35,287 bases of DNA, taken from positions 1 to 35,287 of the forward strand of contig JABAZV010000018.1 of NCBI GenBank assembly GCA_018608435.1, given 5' to 3'. A model generated the notes under the pieces. It was not told where the DNA came from. It did no database searches and was given only the letters and a program-made list of their open reading frames with translations. Below, piece after piece: positions 1 to 8,339 of the stretch. Each line of letters opens with the position of its first letter. The stretch's first letter is position 1. The DNA comes from Patescibacteria group bacterium. GTDB taxonomy: Bacteria; Patescibacteriota; Minisyncoccia; Phycocordibacterales; UBA918. Both the position numbers and the translations under genes were made by a program.

Positions 1-787
1 CGGGCAAGTGGTGATGTTTGTTGATCGGGATTATCGGTGGTTTGGGGAGGAGCAGCAAGCGTCTCTCGGTGCTTTGACCAGCAGCAGTAGTGTAGAAAAT
101 GTTGGCGAGAATAAAGATGAAACACTGCTTGACCGTATGACAGCGCTTGCAAACAATTTCATTGACGGAGTGTTGAGTGTCTTTGAACTTCGAGCTAATC
201 GAGTTGAGGTGGCTGAAGAACTTTGTATTGACGGAGTCTGTGTTACAGCCGATGACTTGCGATTGATGATGCAGTCAGAAACAACAGCCGATCAACCAGC
301 TGCGGAAGAACCAGCGCAAGAACAGTCTGGCGAAACTGACGAAGAAACAGTAGATGATGCTGGAACAGATTCAGCTCCTGACACAACAACAGATAGCACA
401 CAGCTAGACACAGCAGAAGCTACCAGTAGCCAAGATGTGATTGAGTCAGTAGAGATAGAAACAAGTACAACTTCAGCAGAATTAGTTGAACTGTCAGTTG
501 AATTAAACGAGCTTAATAATATAGCTACAGAGCCAGCTGTGTTGACTGAAAATAGCACTTCTACAGTCGATGCGCCTGAAGCTGTTCCGGTTGCTGTAGA
601 GGAAGAGCTAGTTGATGTTGTTACAGAAAGTGAAGAATTAGAATTGGCACAAGAGGTGAGCGAAGCTGCTGAAGAAGTGGTTGAGGTTGTTGAAGAGGAA
701 ACAGCAACAGTAGCAGAAACAGAGGTGCAAGCAGAACAGTTGGAAGAAGCTGAGCAAGCACCAGCTGAAACAAGTTTAGTTGAATAG
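1..787 (+). CDS. C-terminal part of a surface/fibre-like protein with a Glu/Val/Thr-rich acidic tail (5' end outside window)
   Basis: Frame open to window edge; motif RANRVEVAEELCIDGVCVTADDLRLMMQ followed by a long acidic low-complexity tail; stop at 785-787. Confidence 0.6.
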   Translation, partial: GQVVMFVDRDYRWFGEEQQASLGALTSSSSVENVGENKDETLLDRMTALANNFIDGVLSVFELRANRVEVAEELCIDGVCVTADDLRLMMQSETTADQPAAEEPAQEQSGETDEETVDDAGTDSAPDTTTDSTQLDTAEATSSQDVIESVEIETSTTSAELVELSVELNELNNIATEPAVLTENSTSTVDAPEAVPVAVEEELVDVVTESEELELAQEVSEAAEEVVEVVEEETATVAETEVQAEQLEEAEQAPAETSLVE

Positions 788-901
788 GCAGAGACATTTG
801 TTACTGCCTTGTCATTTGAGGCAGAGCTATAAATTTATTCTAAATAAAGGTTGTTAAACCTTGTTGGTTTTTGTTTAAGTTGTGGATGCTATTTAGCATA
901 T

Positions 902-933
902 AAAAAGAAGTGGCTGTAAGCTGCGTCTTTTTT
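902..933 (+). terminator. Possible Rho-independent terminator
   Basis: AAAAAGA...TCTTTTTTT imperfect hairpin ending in a T run, between two + genes. Confidence 0.4.
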
Positions 934-1064
934 TGATTAGATTAGAGTATAAATTATAATTATAATAGTTAAACACAGGCTAATCCTCGGGCTCTCAAAG
1001 GATGCGTGCTATGATTGTAAATAACCACTAGAGCAGCTATTTACAGAGCAAGTGGAGATATATT

Positions 1065-2303
1065 ATGAGAGTCCTTACTTTCGGCTGGGAATTTCCGCCA
1101 GCAAAAAACGGCGGACTTGGTGTTGCCTGTTATGGTCTCACCAGAGAGCTTCTACAAAAAGATGTAGAGGTGATTTTCGTTCTCCCAAAATCTCAACAAA
1201 CCTGCGGCGACGCAAGGTTTTTGTTTGCCGATCAAGAGCGATTAGCAAAAATAATCCACACCAACATTTCAATCATGCCGTACTGTCAGGCTGATAGTCG
1301 GGTCGAGGCAATTTTAGGCTATGACAAAAACGGTCAAGCGATTATAGTTTCGCGCACAGTTATAGAAGAAGTGCATCGCTTTGCCAGGCAAGCGGCAATT
1401 ATCGCCAAGGATGAAGAGTTTGACATTATTCATGCTCATGACTGGACTTCTTATTTGGCTGGGATGGCGGCAAAGATTGTTACTGGCAAGCCACTAATTT
1501 TGCATGTTCATGCCACTTCTTTCGACCAAGCAGCCAGCAACAATGTCGACCCGACTATTTTTGAAATTGAAAAAGAAGCTTTTGAATACGCTGATAAAGT
1601 AATTACAGTAAGTGAATTTACTAAAAATATTGTTGTACAAAAGCATGGTATTTCGCCAGACAAAGTCGAAGTCGTTCATAACGGCTGCGACGCTGAGTCG
1701 GTAAAGCCGCTCATGCCGGCGCTTAGTGAATTAAAAGCACAAGGCAAAAAGATCGTTTTGTATCACGGTCGCATCAGTATTCAAAAAGGAGTTGATCATT
1801 TTATAAATGCGGCGAGATTAGTGGTAGATAATGAACCGAATGTGGTGTTTGTTATTTCTGGTTCTGGTGATATGCAAACTCAGATTATTGAGCAGGTCGG
1901 TCGGCTTGGTCTTTCGCAGCATGTTTTGTTTGCTGGTGCATTGTGGGAAGAAGATCGTGACCGGATGTATCAGAGTGCCGACTTGCTGGTTATGCCGTCT
2001 GTGTCTGAACCTTTTGGGTTGGTTCCGCTTGAGGCGCTGCAACACGGAACACCTTCTCTTATCACCAAGCAATCTGGCGTCGCTGAAGTTCTCAGTCACG
2101 CTCTCAAAGTTGATTTTTGGGACGTTGATGAAATGGCGAATCAGATTCTCTCCAGCTTGCGCTACCCAGCTCTGCAACAGCAATTGGTGAATGAGGGCAA
2201 AGGGCAGCTGGGTGGCATGACTTGGCGCGTGGCTGCTGATAAGGTGCGTAATGTCTATCAAAGTTTGATACAATTAAACCGCAGACGTAAAACTATTTCT
2301 TAA
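1065..2303 (+). CDS. Glycosyltransferase (GT4/GT5-like, glycogen synthase-like)
   Basis: N-terminal MRVLTFGWEFPPAKNGGLG; SVSEPFGLVPLEALQHGTPSL C-terminal GT-B motif; GGAG upstream of ATG. Confidence 0.85.
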   Translation: MRVLTFGWEFPPAKNGGLGVACYGLTRELLQKDVEVIFVLPKSQQTCGDARFLFADQERLAKIIHTNISIMPYCQADSRVEAILGYDKNGQAIIVSRTVIEEVHRFARQAAIIAKDEEFDIIHAHDWTSYLAGMAAKIVTGKPLILHVHATSFDQAASNNVDPTIFEIEKEAFEYADKVITVSEFTKNIVVQKHGISPDKVEVVHNGCDAESVKPLMPALSELKAQGKKIVLYHGRISIQKGVDHFINAARLVVDNEPNVVFVISGSGDMQTQIIEQVGRLGLSQHVLFAGALWEEDRDRMYQSADLLVMPSVSEPFGLVPLEALQHGTPSLITKQSGVAEVLSHALKVDFWDVDEMANQILSSLRYPALQQQLVNEGKGQLGGMTWRVAADKVRNVYQSLIQLNRRRKTIS

Positions 2304-2307
2304 ATCT

Positions 2308-3798
2308 ATGCTCACTGTTTGTCCTTATTTTCATGTTCATCAACCTTATCGCGTTAAGCGATTTCGGGTGTTTGATATTGGTCAGGAGCAAGGATATTTT
2401 AATGACGAAAGTGGTACTGATCTAGACAATCGTTTCATAATTGAAAAGGTTGCCAATAAATCCTATCGACCGACAAACAAAATTCTCAAAGAACTACTTG
2501 ATCGTCACCCTGAGTTTCGTTTCAATTTATCTTTCTCAGGAACAGTGCTCGACCAATTTGAAGAATACGCTCCTGATGTACTTGAGTCTTTTCAAGAGCT
2601 GGTCGCTACCGGTCGGGTAGAGATTTTGGCGGACACTTACCATCACTCACTGGCTTTCTTTTATTCATTGCCAGAATTTAAACGACAAGTGCAGCAGCAC
2701 GACCGCAAGATTCAGAAGCTATTCGGCGTCAAACCGCGCGTTTTTCGCAACACAGAGCTTTCGTACCGCAACGACTTGGCGAAATGGTGTGAAGACAATG
2801 GCTATCTTGGCATCATGGCAGAAGGTTGGGAAAAATATCTTGGCTGGCGCAGCCCTAATTACCTCTATCGTCCAGCTGGTTGTAGCAAGATTAAGGTTTT
2901 GCTGAAGAACTATAAATTGTCTGATGACGTTGCTTTTCGCTTTGGTAATAAAGAGTGGAATAACTATCCTTTAAACGCAGACACTTACGCCGACTGGATT
3001 CATGCTCACCATGGTGATGGTCAGACGGTAAACCTTTTCATGGATTACGAAAGCTTCGGCGAACATCAGTGGGAAGATACAGGAATATTTGAATTCTTGC
3101 GTTCGATGCCCGAAACGGTACTGCGTCACCCTGATACAAGTTTCAAAACTGCGACTGAGACGGTAGAGAGCTACGACATAACTGGCGAATATGACGTACC
3201 AGATGTTCTCACTTGGGCTGACACCGACCGTGACCTTACGGCATGGACAGGGAACGACATACAACGTGATGCTATCGCAGCCGCCTACGGATTAGAGGAT
3301 AATGTAATGAAAACGCGCAAGCGCGCTCTGATCGACGACTGGCGCAAATTGCAAACCTCTGACCACTTTTATTATATGTGCACAAAATGGTCAAACGACG
3401 GTGATGTTCATGCTTATTTCAGTCCATACGAATCACCTTATGATGCTTACATTGCCTACATGAACGCGCTGAGTGATTTGCGTTTGCGGGTTGATCAGGC
3501 TCTATCTGCGCAAGAAAAAGAGGAGGTTGCGGCGGTGGCCAAAGCCGCCGCCGCAAGCGCCGCAGAAGAAGCCAAGGCCAGTCAGTCAGAAGCAGAAGAG
3601 ACTACTCCAGAGCCGCATAAATCAGCCCGCTCTCCAGATAAAATTATTCCCGACGAAAGTCCACCGATAGACAAACAGTCCAGCGACAAGCCGAAGAAAG
3701 CAAACGAAGTATCCGCCGATCAATCAGTCTCGATTAAGTCCCTGTGGCAGAAGCTCTGGCGTAAGGTAAGTTCACTACTACCGTTTGGTGACCGATAA
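2308..3798 (+). CDS. Glycoside hydrolase family 57 (alpha-amylase-like) with C-terminal low-complexity extension
   Basis: TVCPYFHVHQPYR start, FRNTELSYRND (nucleophile region) and FMDYESFGEHQW (acid/base region) typical of GH57. Confidence 0.9.
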   Translation: MLTVCPYFHVHQPYRVKRFRVFDIGQEQGYFNDESGTDLDNRFIIEKVANKSYRPTNKILKELLDRHPEFRFNLSFSGTVLDQFEEYAPDVLESFQELVATGRVEILADTYHHSLAFFYSLPEFKRQVQQHDRKIQKLFGVKPRVFRNTELSYRNDLAKWCEDNGYLGIMAEGWEKYLGWRSPNYLYRPAGCSKIKVLLKNYKLSDDVAFRFGNKEWNNYPLNADTYADWIHAHHGDGQTVNLFMDYESFGEHQWEDTGIFEFLRSMPETVLRHPDTSFKTATETVESYDITGEYDVPDVLTWADTDRDLTAWTGNDIQRDAIAAAYGLEDNVMKTRKRALIDDWRKLQTSDHFYYMCTKWSNDGDVHAYFSPYESPYDAYIAYMNALSDLRLRVDQALSAQEKEEVAAVAKAAAASAAEEAKASQSEAEETTPEPHKSARSPDKIIPDESPPIDKQSSDKPKKANEVSADQSVSIKSLWQKLWRKVSSLLPFGDR

Positions 3799-3860
3799 GA
3801 CAAGTAGTATAAAGTATTTAAGCATTATCCGTTCTTTACACATTCATAATTACCATTATC

Positions 3861-4319
3861 ATGGCTCGCACAAAAAAAAGCACAAAAGCTACTAAGAAGA
3901 CAGTTAAAAAAGCCCCTGCTCGTAAAGTGACCAAAAAAGTTGTCAAAAAAGTTGTTAAGAAAGTTACGAAGAAGCCAGTTAAAAAAACTGTTAAAAAAGC
4001 TGTTAAGAAAACAACAACAAAAAAACCAAAAGCAGCCAAGAAGACAAACAAAAAAGACCTCGTTCAAGCTGACGGACAAACTTCTTTCTGGATGACCGAT
4101 GGACAGGTTTTGGCGACACTCATAGACTTACGTGATGCGCTTGATGCGATGGATAGGGAAGTGTATGAGTACCATGCAACTGGTGAACAAAATGACTTTG
4201 CTCGTTGGGTGTGTGATGTACTATATGATGATAAATGCGCCAGTGACCTCACAAAAGCTAAAACACAAAGCAGTGCAAAAACAGCCGTCGTGCGCCATCT
4301 TAAGTCATATACTTATTAG
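3861..4319 (+). CDS. Lys-rich (histone H1-like) N-terminal tail fused to a DUF5752-like domain
   Basis: KK-x-VKK/PVKK repeats over about 55 aa, then SFWMTDGQVLATLIDLRDALDAMDREVYEYHATGEQNDFARWVCDVLYD. Confidence 0.7.
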   Translation: MARTKKSTKATKKTVKKAPARKVTKKVVKKVVKKVTKKPVKKTVKKAVKKTTTKKPKAAKKTNKKDLVQADGQTSFWMTDGQVLATLIDLRDALDAMDREVYEYHATGEQNDFARWVCDVLYDDKCASDLTKAKTQSSAKTAVVRHLKSYTY

Positions 4320-4322
4320 TAT

Positions 4323-6290
4323 ATGGCACGATCTGTCACAATTGGAAATGGAAGTTTGTTAGTTGGCCTTGATATGCGTGGCCAGGTAAGGGATTTTTAT
4401 TTTCCTTATGTTGGCGAAGCAAACCACGTCAGTGGTGCGAGTGGAAATTTTGTGCACCGAATCGGTGTTTATGTAGACAAAAAGATTTCATGGCTTGATG
4501 ATCCAGACTGGAAGGTTACCAACGGTTTGCAAGAAGACTCTGCTGTTGGGAGTTTGTTTGCTGAAAACAAAAAGATTGGCATCACTATAGCTAGTCGTGA
4601 CGCAGTGCATAATGAGCACAATGTCCTCCTGCGTAACTTTACTGTAACTAATAATAACGATGCCGGTCGCGAAGTAAAGTTGTTTTTGTCGCAACAGTTT
4701 CGTATTTTTGAATCTAGACGAGGTGACACTGGGTTTTTTGATCCGAGAGTAAATGCTGTTGTTCACTACAAAGGTGACATGGCAATATTAGTAAACGCGC
4801 AAACCGATAAGGGTCAATTTGATCAATACAACATTGGTCTGTTTGGTATTGAGAACAGGGAAGGGACTTTTATGGATGCAGAAGACGGAGTGCTTGAGAA
4901 GAATCCGGTCGAACACGGTTCGGTAGATTCTATAATTGGACTGACATTATTTTTGGCGCCAGATGAATCGAGCGATGTTCATTACTGGATCGCTTGTGGT
5001 AAATCAATTGCTGAAGTGCATGAGCTCGATGAACTGGTCTTGAAGGAAGATCCTGGTCACCTTATCGACACAACCTCTTCATACTGGAAGGCATGGCTGC
5101 AAAAAGAAGAAACTGATTTGTCTGCGCTGCCGCTTGGAATACAGCTTCTTTACCAGCGTTCGCTTTTGATTATGCGAGCGCACACAGATAATCATGGTGG
5201 CATTATCGCTTCAAGCGACACTGACATGCTTAACCAAGGACGAGATACTTACAGCTATGTCTGGCCACGCGATGCTGCTTTGGTTGCACATACTTTTGAT
5301 AAAGCTGGTTACAGAGATGTTTCTTCTCGTTTCTTTTCTTTTATGGCTGATCAGATTGAGTCGGGTGGTTACTTGATGCATAAATACCGCAGCGATGGTG
5401 TGCTCGGCAGTTCTTGGCACCCATGGATTATTGACGGTAAACCGCATTTGCCAATTCAAGAAGACGAGACTGCTACGACTGTATTTTTACTGTGGGAACA
5501 CTACGAACAGTGGCATGATATTGAGTTTATCGAATCCCTTTACAATACTTTTATTGAACCAGCCGGAGAGTTTATGTGTTCGTACGTTGAGTCTATGACT
5601 GGTTTGCCGCAAGCATCGTTTGATTTGTGGGAAGAGAAGTATGGGACTTCTACTTATACAGCTGCCAGTGTGTATGGCGGATTAATGGCAGCAGCCAAAT
5701 TTGCGCATATGCTTGGCAAGGACGATGTCTCGCGTACACATCAGGCAATCGCTGAGAGAATGCGCGGTGCCATCGATAAATATCTATTCGACGAAAAGAC
5801 AGGAGAGTTTGTAAAGCACGTTAAGCACGATGAAGACGGTGAACTAGAATACGACCGCACACTCGACTCAAGTAGCTTGCACGGACTTTTGTTATTCCGT
5901 GTGTTTGATGAACGGGATGAAAAGATAGAAAGAATGGTTGAGGCGGTTGAAGAGAAGTTGTCTGTGAAAGGCGAGAGTGGCGGGTTTGTGCGCTATGAAG
6001 AAGATAATTATTATCGTCAAGACGGAGCTTCGTCGCCAAACCCTTGGATCATAACCACTCTTTGGTTGGCACGTTATTACATGAGCATTGCTGAGAAAAA
6101 AGACGATCTTCAACGTGGTCTCGATATGCTTGGCTGGGCAGCCGGACATGCAACCCCTGGTGGAGTAATGGCAGAGCAAATGCACCCAGACACACGCGAA
6201 CGTCTTTCAACTTCGCCTTTGGTGTGGAGTCATGCGGAGTTCGTTCTGACCGTGTTGGCGTATTTGGAGAGAGCAAAAGAGCTAGAGTAG
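4323..6290 (+). CDS. Glycoside hydrolase family 15 / glucoamylase-like protein
   Basis: DTYSYVWPRDAALVAHTFDKAGY, SSWHPWIIDGKPHLPIQEDETA, PNPWIITTLWLARYY motifs of GH15. Confidence 0.88.
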   Translation: MARSVTIGNGSLLVGLDMRGQVRDFYFPYVGEANHVSGASGNFVHRIGVYVDKKISWLDDPDWKVTNGLQEDSAVGSLFAENKKIGITIASRDAVHNEHNVLLRNFTVTNNNDAGREVKLFLSQQFRIFESRRGDTGFFDPRVNAVVHYKGDMAILVNAQTDKGQFDQYNIGLFGIENREGTFMDAEDGVLEKNPVEHGSVDSIIGLTLFLAPDESSDVHYWIACGKSIAEVHELDELVLKEDPGHLIDTTSSYWKAWLQKEETDLSALPLGIQLLYQRSLLIMRAHTDNHGGIIASSDTDMLNQGRDTYSYVWPRDAALVAHTFDKAGYRDVSSRFFSFMADQIESGGYLMHKYRSDGVLGSSWHPWIIDGKPHLPIQEDETATTVFLLWEHYEQWHDIEFIESLYNTFIEPAGEFMCSYVESMTGLPQASFDLWEEKYGTSTYTAASVYGGLMAAAKFAHMLGKDDVSRTHQAIAERMRGAIDKYLFDEKTGEFVKHVKHDEDGELEYDRTLDSSSLHGLLLFRVFDERDEKIERMVEAVEEKLSVKGESGGFVRYEEDNYYRQDGASSPNPWIITTLWLARYYMSIAEKKDDLQRGLDMLGWAAGHATPGGVMAEQMHPDTRERLSTSPLVWSHAEFVLTVLAYLERAKELE

Positions 6291-6300
6291 GATGGAGAGA

Positions 6301-6335
6301 CAAACAGCTGGCGTGCGAAGCACGCCAGCTGTTTG
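6301..6335 (+). terminator. Perfect 16-bp hairpin with GAA loop
   Basis: CAAACAGCTGGCGTGC-GAA-GCACGCCAGCTGTTTG directly after the GH15 stop. Confidence 0.75.
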
Positions 6336-6392
6336 TTAGTTGCGGAAGAAAAGTACTTATTTTCACTTCTGTATTGTCGCTCACTTCACTAC

Positions 6393-6406
6393 TCCATTCG
6401 AATGGA
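6393..6406. promoter_or_regulatory. Palindromic putative operator upstream of TrpR-like gene
   Basis: TCCATTCGAATGGA, perfect palindrome 20 bp before the start codon. Confidence 0.55.
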
Positions 6407-6425
6407 ATAGTGATATCATTTAAAT

Positions 6426-6830
6426 ATGGTCAGACTCAACAGTACTCAATTGTCTGAGGCACAGTTAGTGCAGCTGTTTTCACAGTTTAGCAGAGCGGTT
6501 GCATCGTTGTCAGGGTCAGAAGCTGGGTCATTCTTGTGCGAATTACTGGGACACGAAGAACATGTGATGTTAGCTAAACGGTTTGCAACTATCGTTCTTT
6601 TGGTTGAAGGAGTGTCAAAGTATCGCGCTAGTAGGATTTTAAAAATTAGTCCCAGTACAGCAGAGAAGGTTCATGCAAAATTAGAAAAAGGCGAATATAA
6701 ACAATTGCTTAAAACACTCGGAAAAGATAAGAAGGAATATTGGGATATTTTAAATACTCTCGATTCAATACTTCATCTAGGAGGAATCCTCCCACATTAT
6801 AATGGAATAGATCGAAGATGGAGATTATAG
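6426..6830 (+). CDS. TrpR/YerC-family transcriptional regulator
   Basis: LLGHEEHVMLAKRFATIVLLVEGVSKYRASRILKISPSTAEKVHAKLEKG matches TrpR-like HTH family. Confidence 0.85.
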   Translation: MVRLNSTQLSEAQLVQLFSQFSRAVASLSGSEAGSFLCELLGHEEHVMLAKRFATIVLLVEGVSKYRASRILKISPSTAEKVHAKLEKGEYKQLLKTLGKDKKEYWDILNTLDSILHLGGILPHYNGIDRRWRL

Positions 6831-7709
6831 ACCTCCATTCGAATGGAGGTCGAGAAGATCGAATGTTTTTCCGGCTGTAGAGTAGCGTCCAATTTCGGTA
6901 CGATGAATATGCCAAGCGAGACTCGGTGTTTCAATTTGTTCACCAATAAGGTGTGCCAGAGAGCGCATGTATGTGCCTGAAGAACACACGCAGCGGAAGT
7001 GGGCAATTGTGTAATTGTCGGGTAAGATAATTTCGTTAAAGTTTCCGCTCAAAATTTTAGCCCAGTCCTTGCGCACGTCTTCTCTTCTAAAGTCATTTCC
7101 AAGTGCTTTTCTTTCTTCAGTGACTGGTGGAATAGTATCAATTTTTTCTCGTGCTTTGGCAGCAATGTTGCTTCGTGAAATTGTCTCGATGTCTGTAAGT
7201 TCTAACTCAAATATTGTTGATTCTTTAGTTGGAATGGTAATTTCGTGTAGGCGGTTTTCAAGTGTCCAGGTGTGCAGTTGTTTTCCTTGGACTGTTTTGG
7301 CTGAAAAATGTGGATAGGGAAGTGTTATGTTTCCAATAAGATCTTTTGCGATCAAGTTTATTTTTTCTCTGCCAGACGTTGCTGTTAGCCATTCACTCAG
7401 TGCCAGATCACCAGTAAAAGGAGATTTATTTTCAGCTGGGTTTAATCTCCCAAGAACATCATGGGTGTCAGAGCCGATTCCAAACAAAACTGAGAATTCA
7501 TATTCTTTATCAAAGTTGTGATAAGCAGTTTGTTTTTTACACTCTTCGCCAATTAGCACGAGTAATTTGCCCGACGCCATCGGGTCTAGTCTTCCGGCGT
7601 ACGCAAGCGGGACGTCTTTGTAGGCGGAAGGTTGACCTTGTCGCCAATTTTCCGCGCATACAAGTGGTGTTTGCCCAACCTCCTTGTCTAGTAAGACGTA
7701 TTTTTCCAT
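6825..7709 (-). CDS. truB: tRNA pseudouridine(55) synthase TruB
   Basis: LAYAGRLDPMASGKLLVLIGEECK catalytic motif, YPHFSAKTVQGKQLH, CSSGTYMRSLAHLIG. Confidence 0.9.
   Translation of the reverse strand: MEKYVLLDKEVGQTPLVCAENWRQGQPSAYKDVPLAYAGRLDPMASGKLLVLIGEECKKQTAYHNFDKEYEFSVLFGIGSDTHDVLGRLNPAENKSPFTGDLALSEWLTATSGREKINLIAKDLIGNITLPYPHFSAKTVQGKQLHTWTLENRLHEITIPTKESTIFELELTDIETISRSNIAAKAREKIDTIPPVTEERKALGNDFRREDVRKDWAKILSGNFNEIILPDNYTIAHFRCVCSSGTYMRSLAHLIGEQIETPSLAWHIHRTEIGRYSTAGKTFDLLDLHSNGGL
6830..6851. promoter_or_regulatory. Second copy of the palindrome (22 bp, perfect)
   Basis: GACCTCCATTCGAATGGAGGTC; contains the same TCCATTCGAATGGA core as 6393-6406. Confidence 0.5.
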
Positions 7710-7721
7710 GTCGGCAGTCTA

Positions 7722-7805
7722 CTACCCAAATGGATTTCCACCAAGAAAACTATTTACAATTGCAAGTAAAATAAATAGGCCGATGGCCATCAGAACGATT
7801 TTCAT
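7722..7805 (-). CDS. Putative 27-aa membrane micropeptide
   Basis: MKIVLMAIGLFILLAIVNSFLGGNPFG*, single hydrophobic segment; below the ORF-track length cutoff. Confidence 0.4.
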   Translation of the reverse strand: MKIVLMAIGLFILLAIVNSFLGGNPFG

Positions 7806-8024
7806 ATAAATATAATTATAACAGATGTTTGTTGGCTGATATAAAAAACTGCGTCATTACAAAAACACATGTTATCAAGTCTGGCTGCTTGACTACAGAA
7901 ACCAAAGTAGTAGTATGCAGTCGCAAGACCGGTTAGGTAGAGAGCCTATACCAAGTGGCGTTCGTCTTGCATTTTTGAAGTGTTAGACTGAACGACAACT
8001 ATTACTATTTGATGTTTTATATTT

Positions 8025-8327
8025 ATGACTGCGCTTGATGAGGTATTGGCTGCTGAAAAAACTGCTGAAGAAACTATAGTAACTGCGAACAAGCAGGCAA
8101 AAGAGGCTGTATCTGCTGCGCTCTTAAAGCAAACAGAAGTTATTGCAGCTGAAAAAACAAAGCTGGCTGAAGAAGCTGTAAAAGCAACCACCGCTGAAGA
8201 AGCGCGCGTATCCGCTTTGGCAGACGAAGCAAAAACAAAGGTGGCTGGTCAGGTTTCTGGTGTGGAGCAGCGTTTTTCTGATAAAGGTGCTGATTTAGCA
8301 GCTCTTGTTAAACAGCGTTTTCAATAA
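8025..8327 (+). CDS. V/A-type ATPase subunit G/H-like (peripheral stalk)
   Basis: Ala/Glu/Lys-rich coiled coil, first gene of a V-ATPase operon. Confidence 0.7.
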   Translation: MTALDEVLAAEKTAEETIVTANKQAKEAVSAALLKQTEVIAAEKTKLAEEAVKATTAEEARVSALADEAKTKVAGQVSGVEQRFSDKGADLAALVKQRFQ

Positions 8328-8339
8328 TTATTTACCGAT

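Noticed and set aside
292-558. Ser/Val-rich antisense ORF
   Set aside because: Complement of the acidic repeat-rich coding tail; no independent support.
3836-4051. Antisense ORF resembling a multi-TM protein (MFVFLAAFGFFVVVFLTAFLTVFL...)
   Set aside because: It is the complement of the Lys-rich AAA/AAG repeats of the + strand gene; the hydrophobicity is an artefact.
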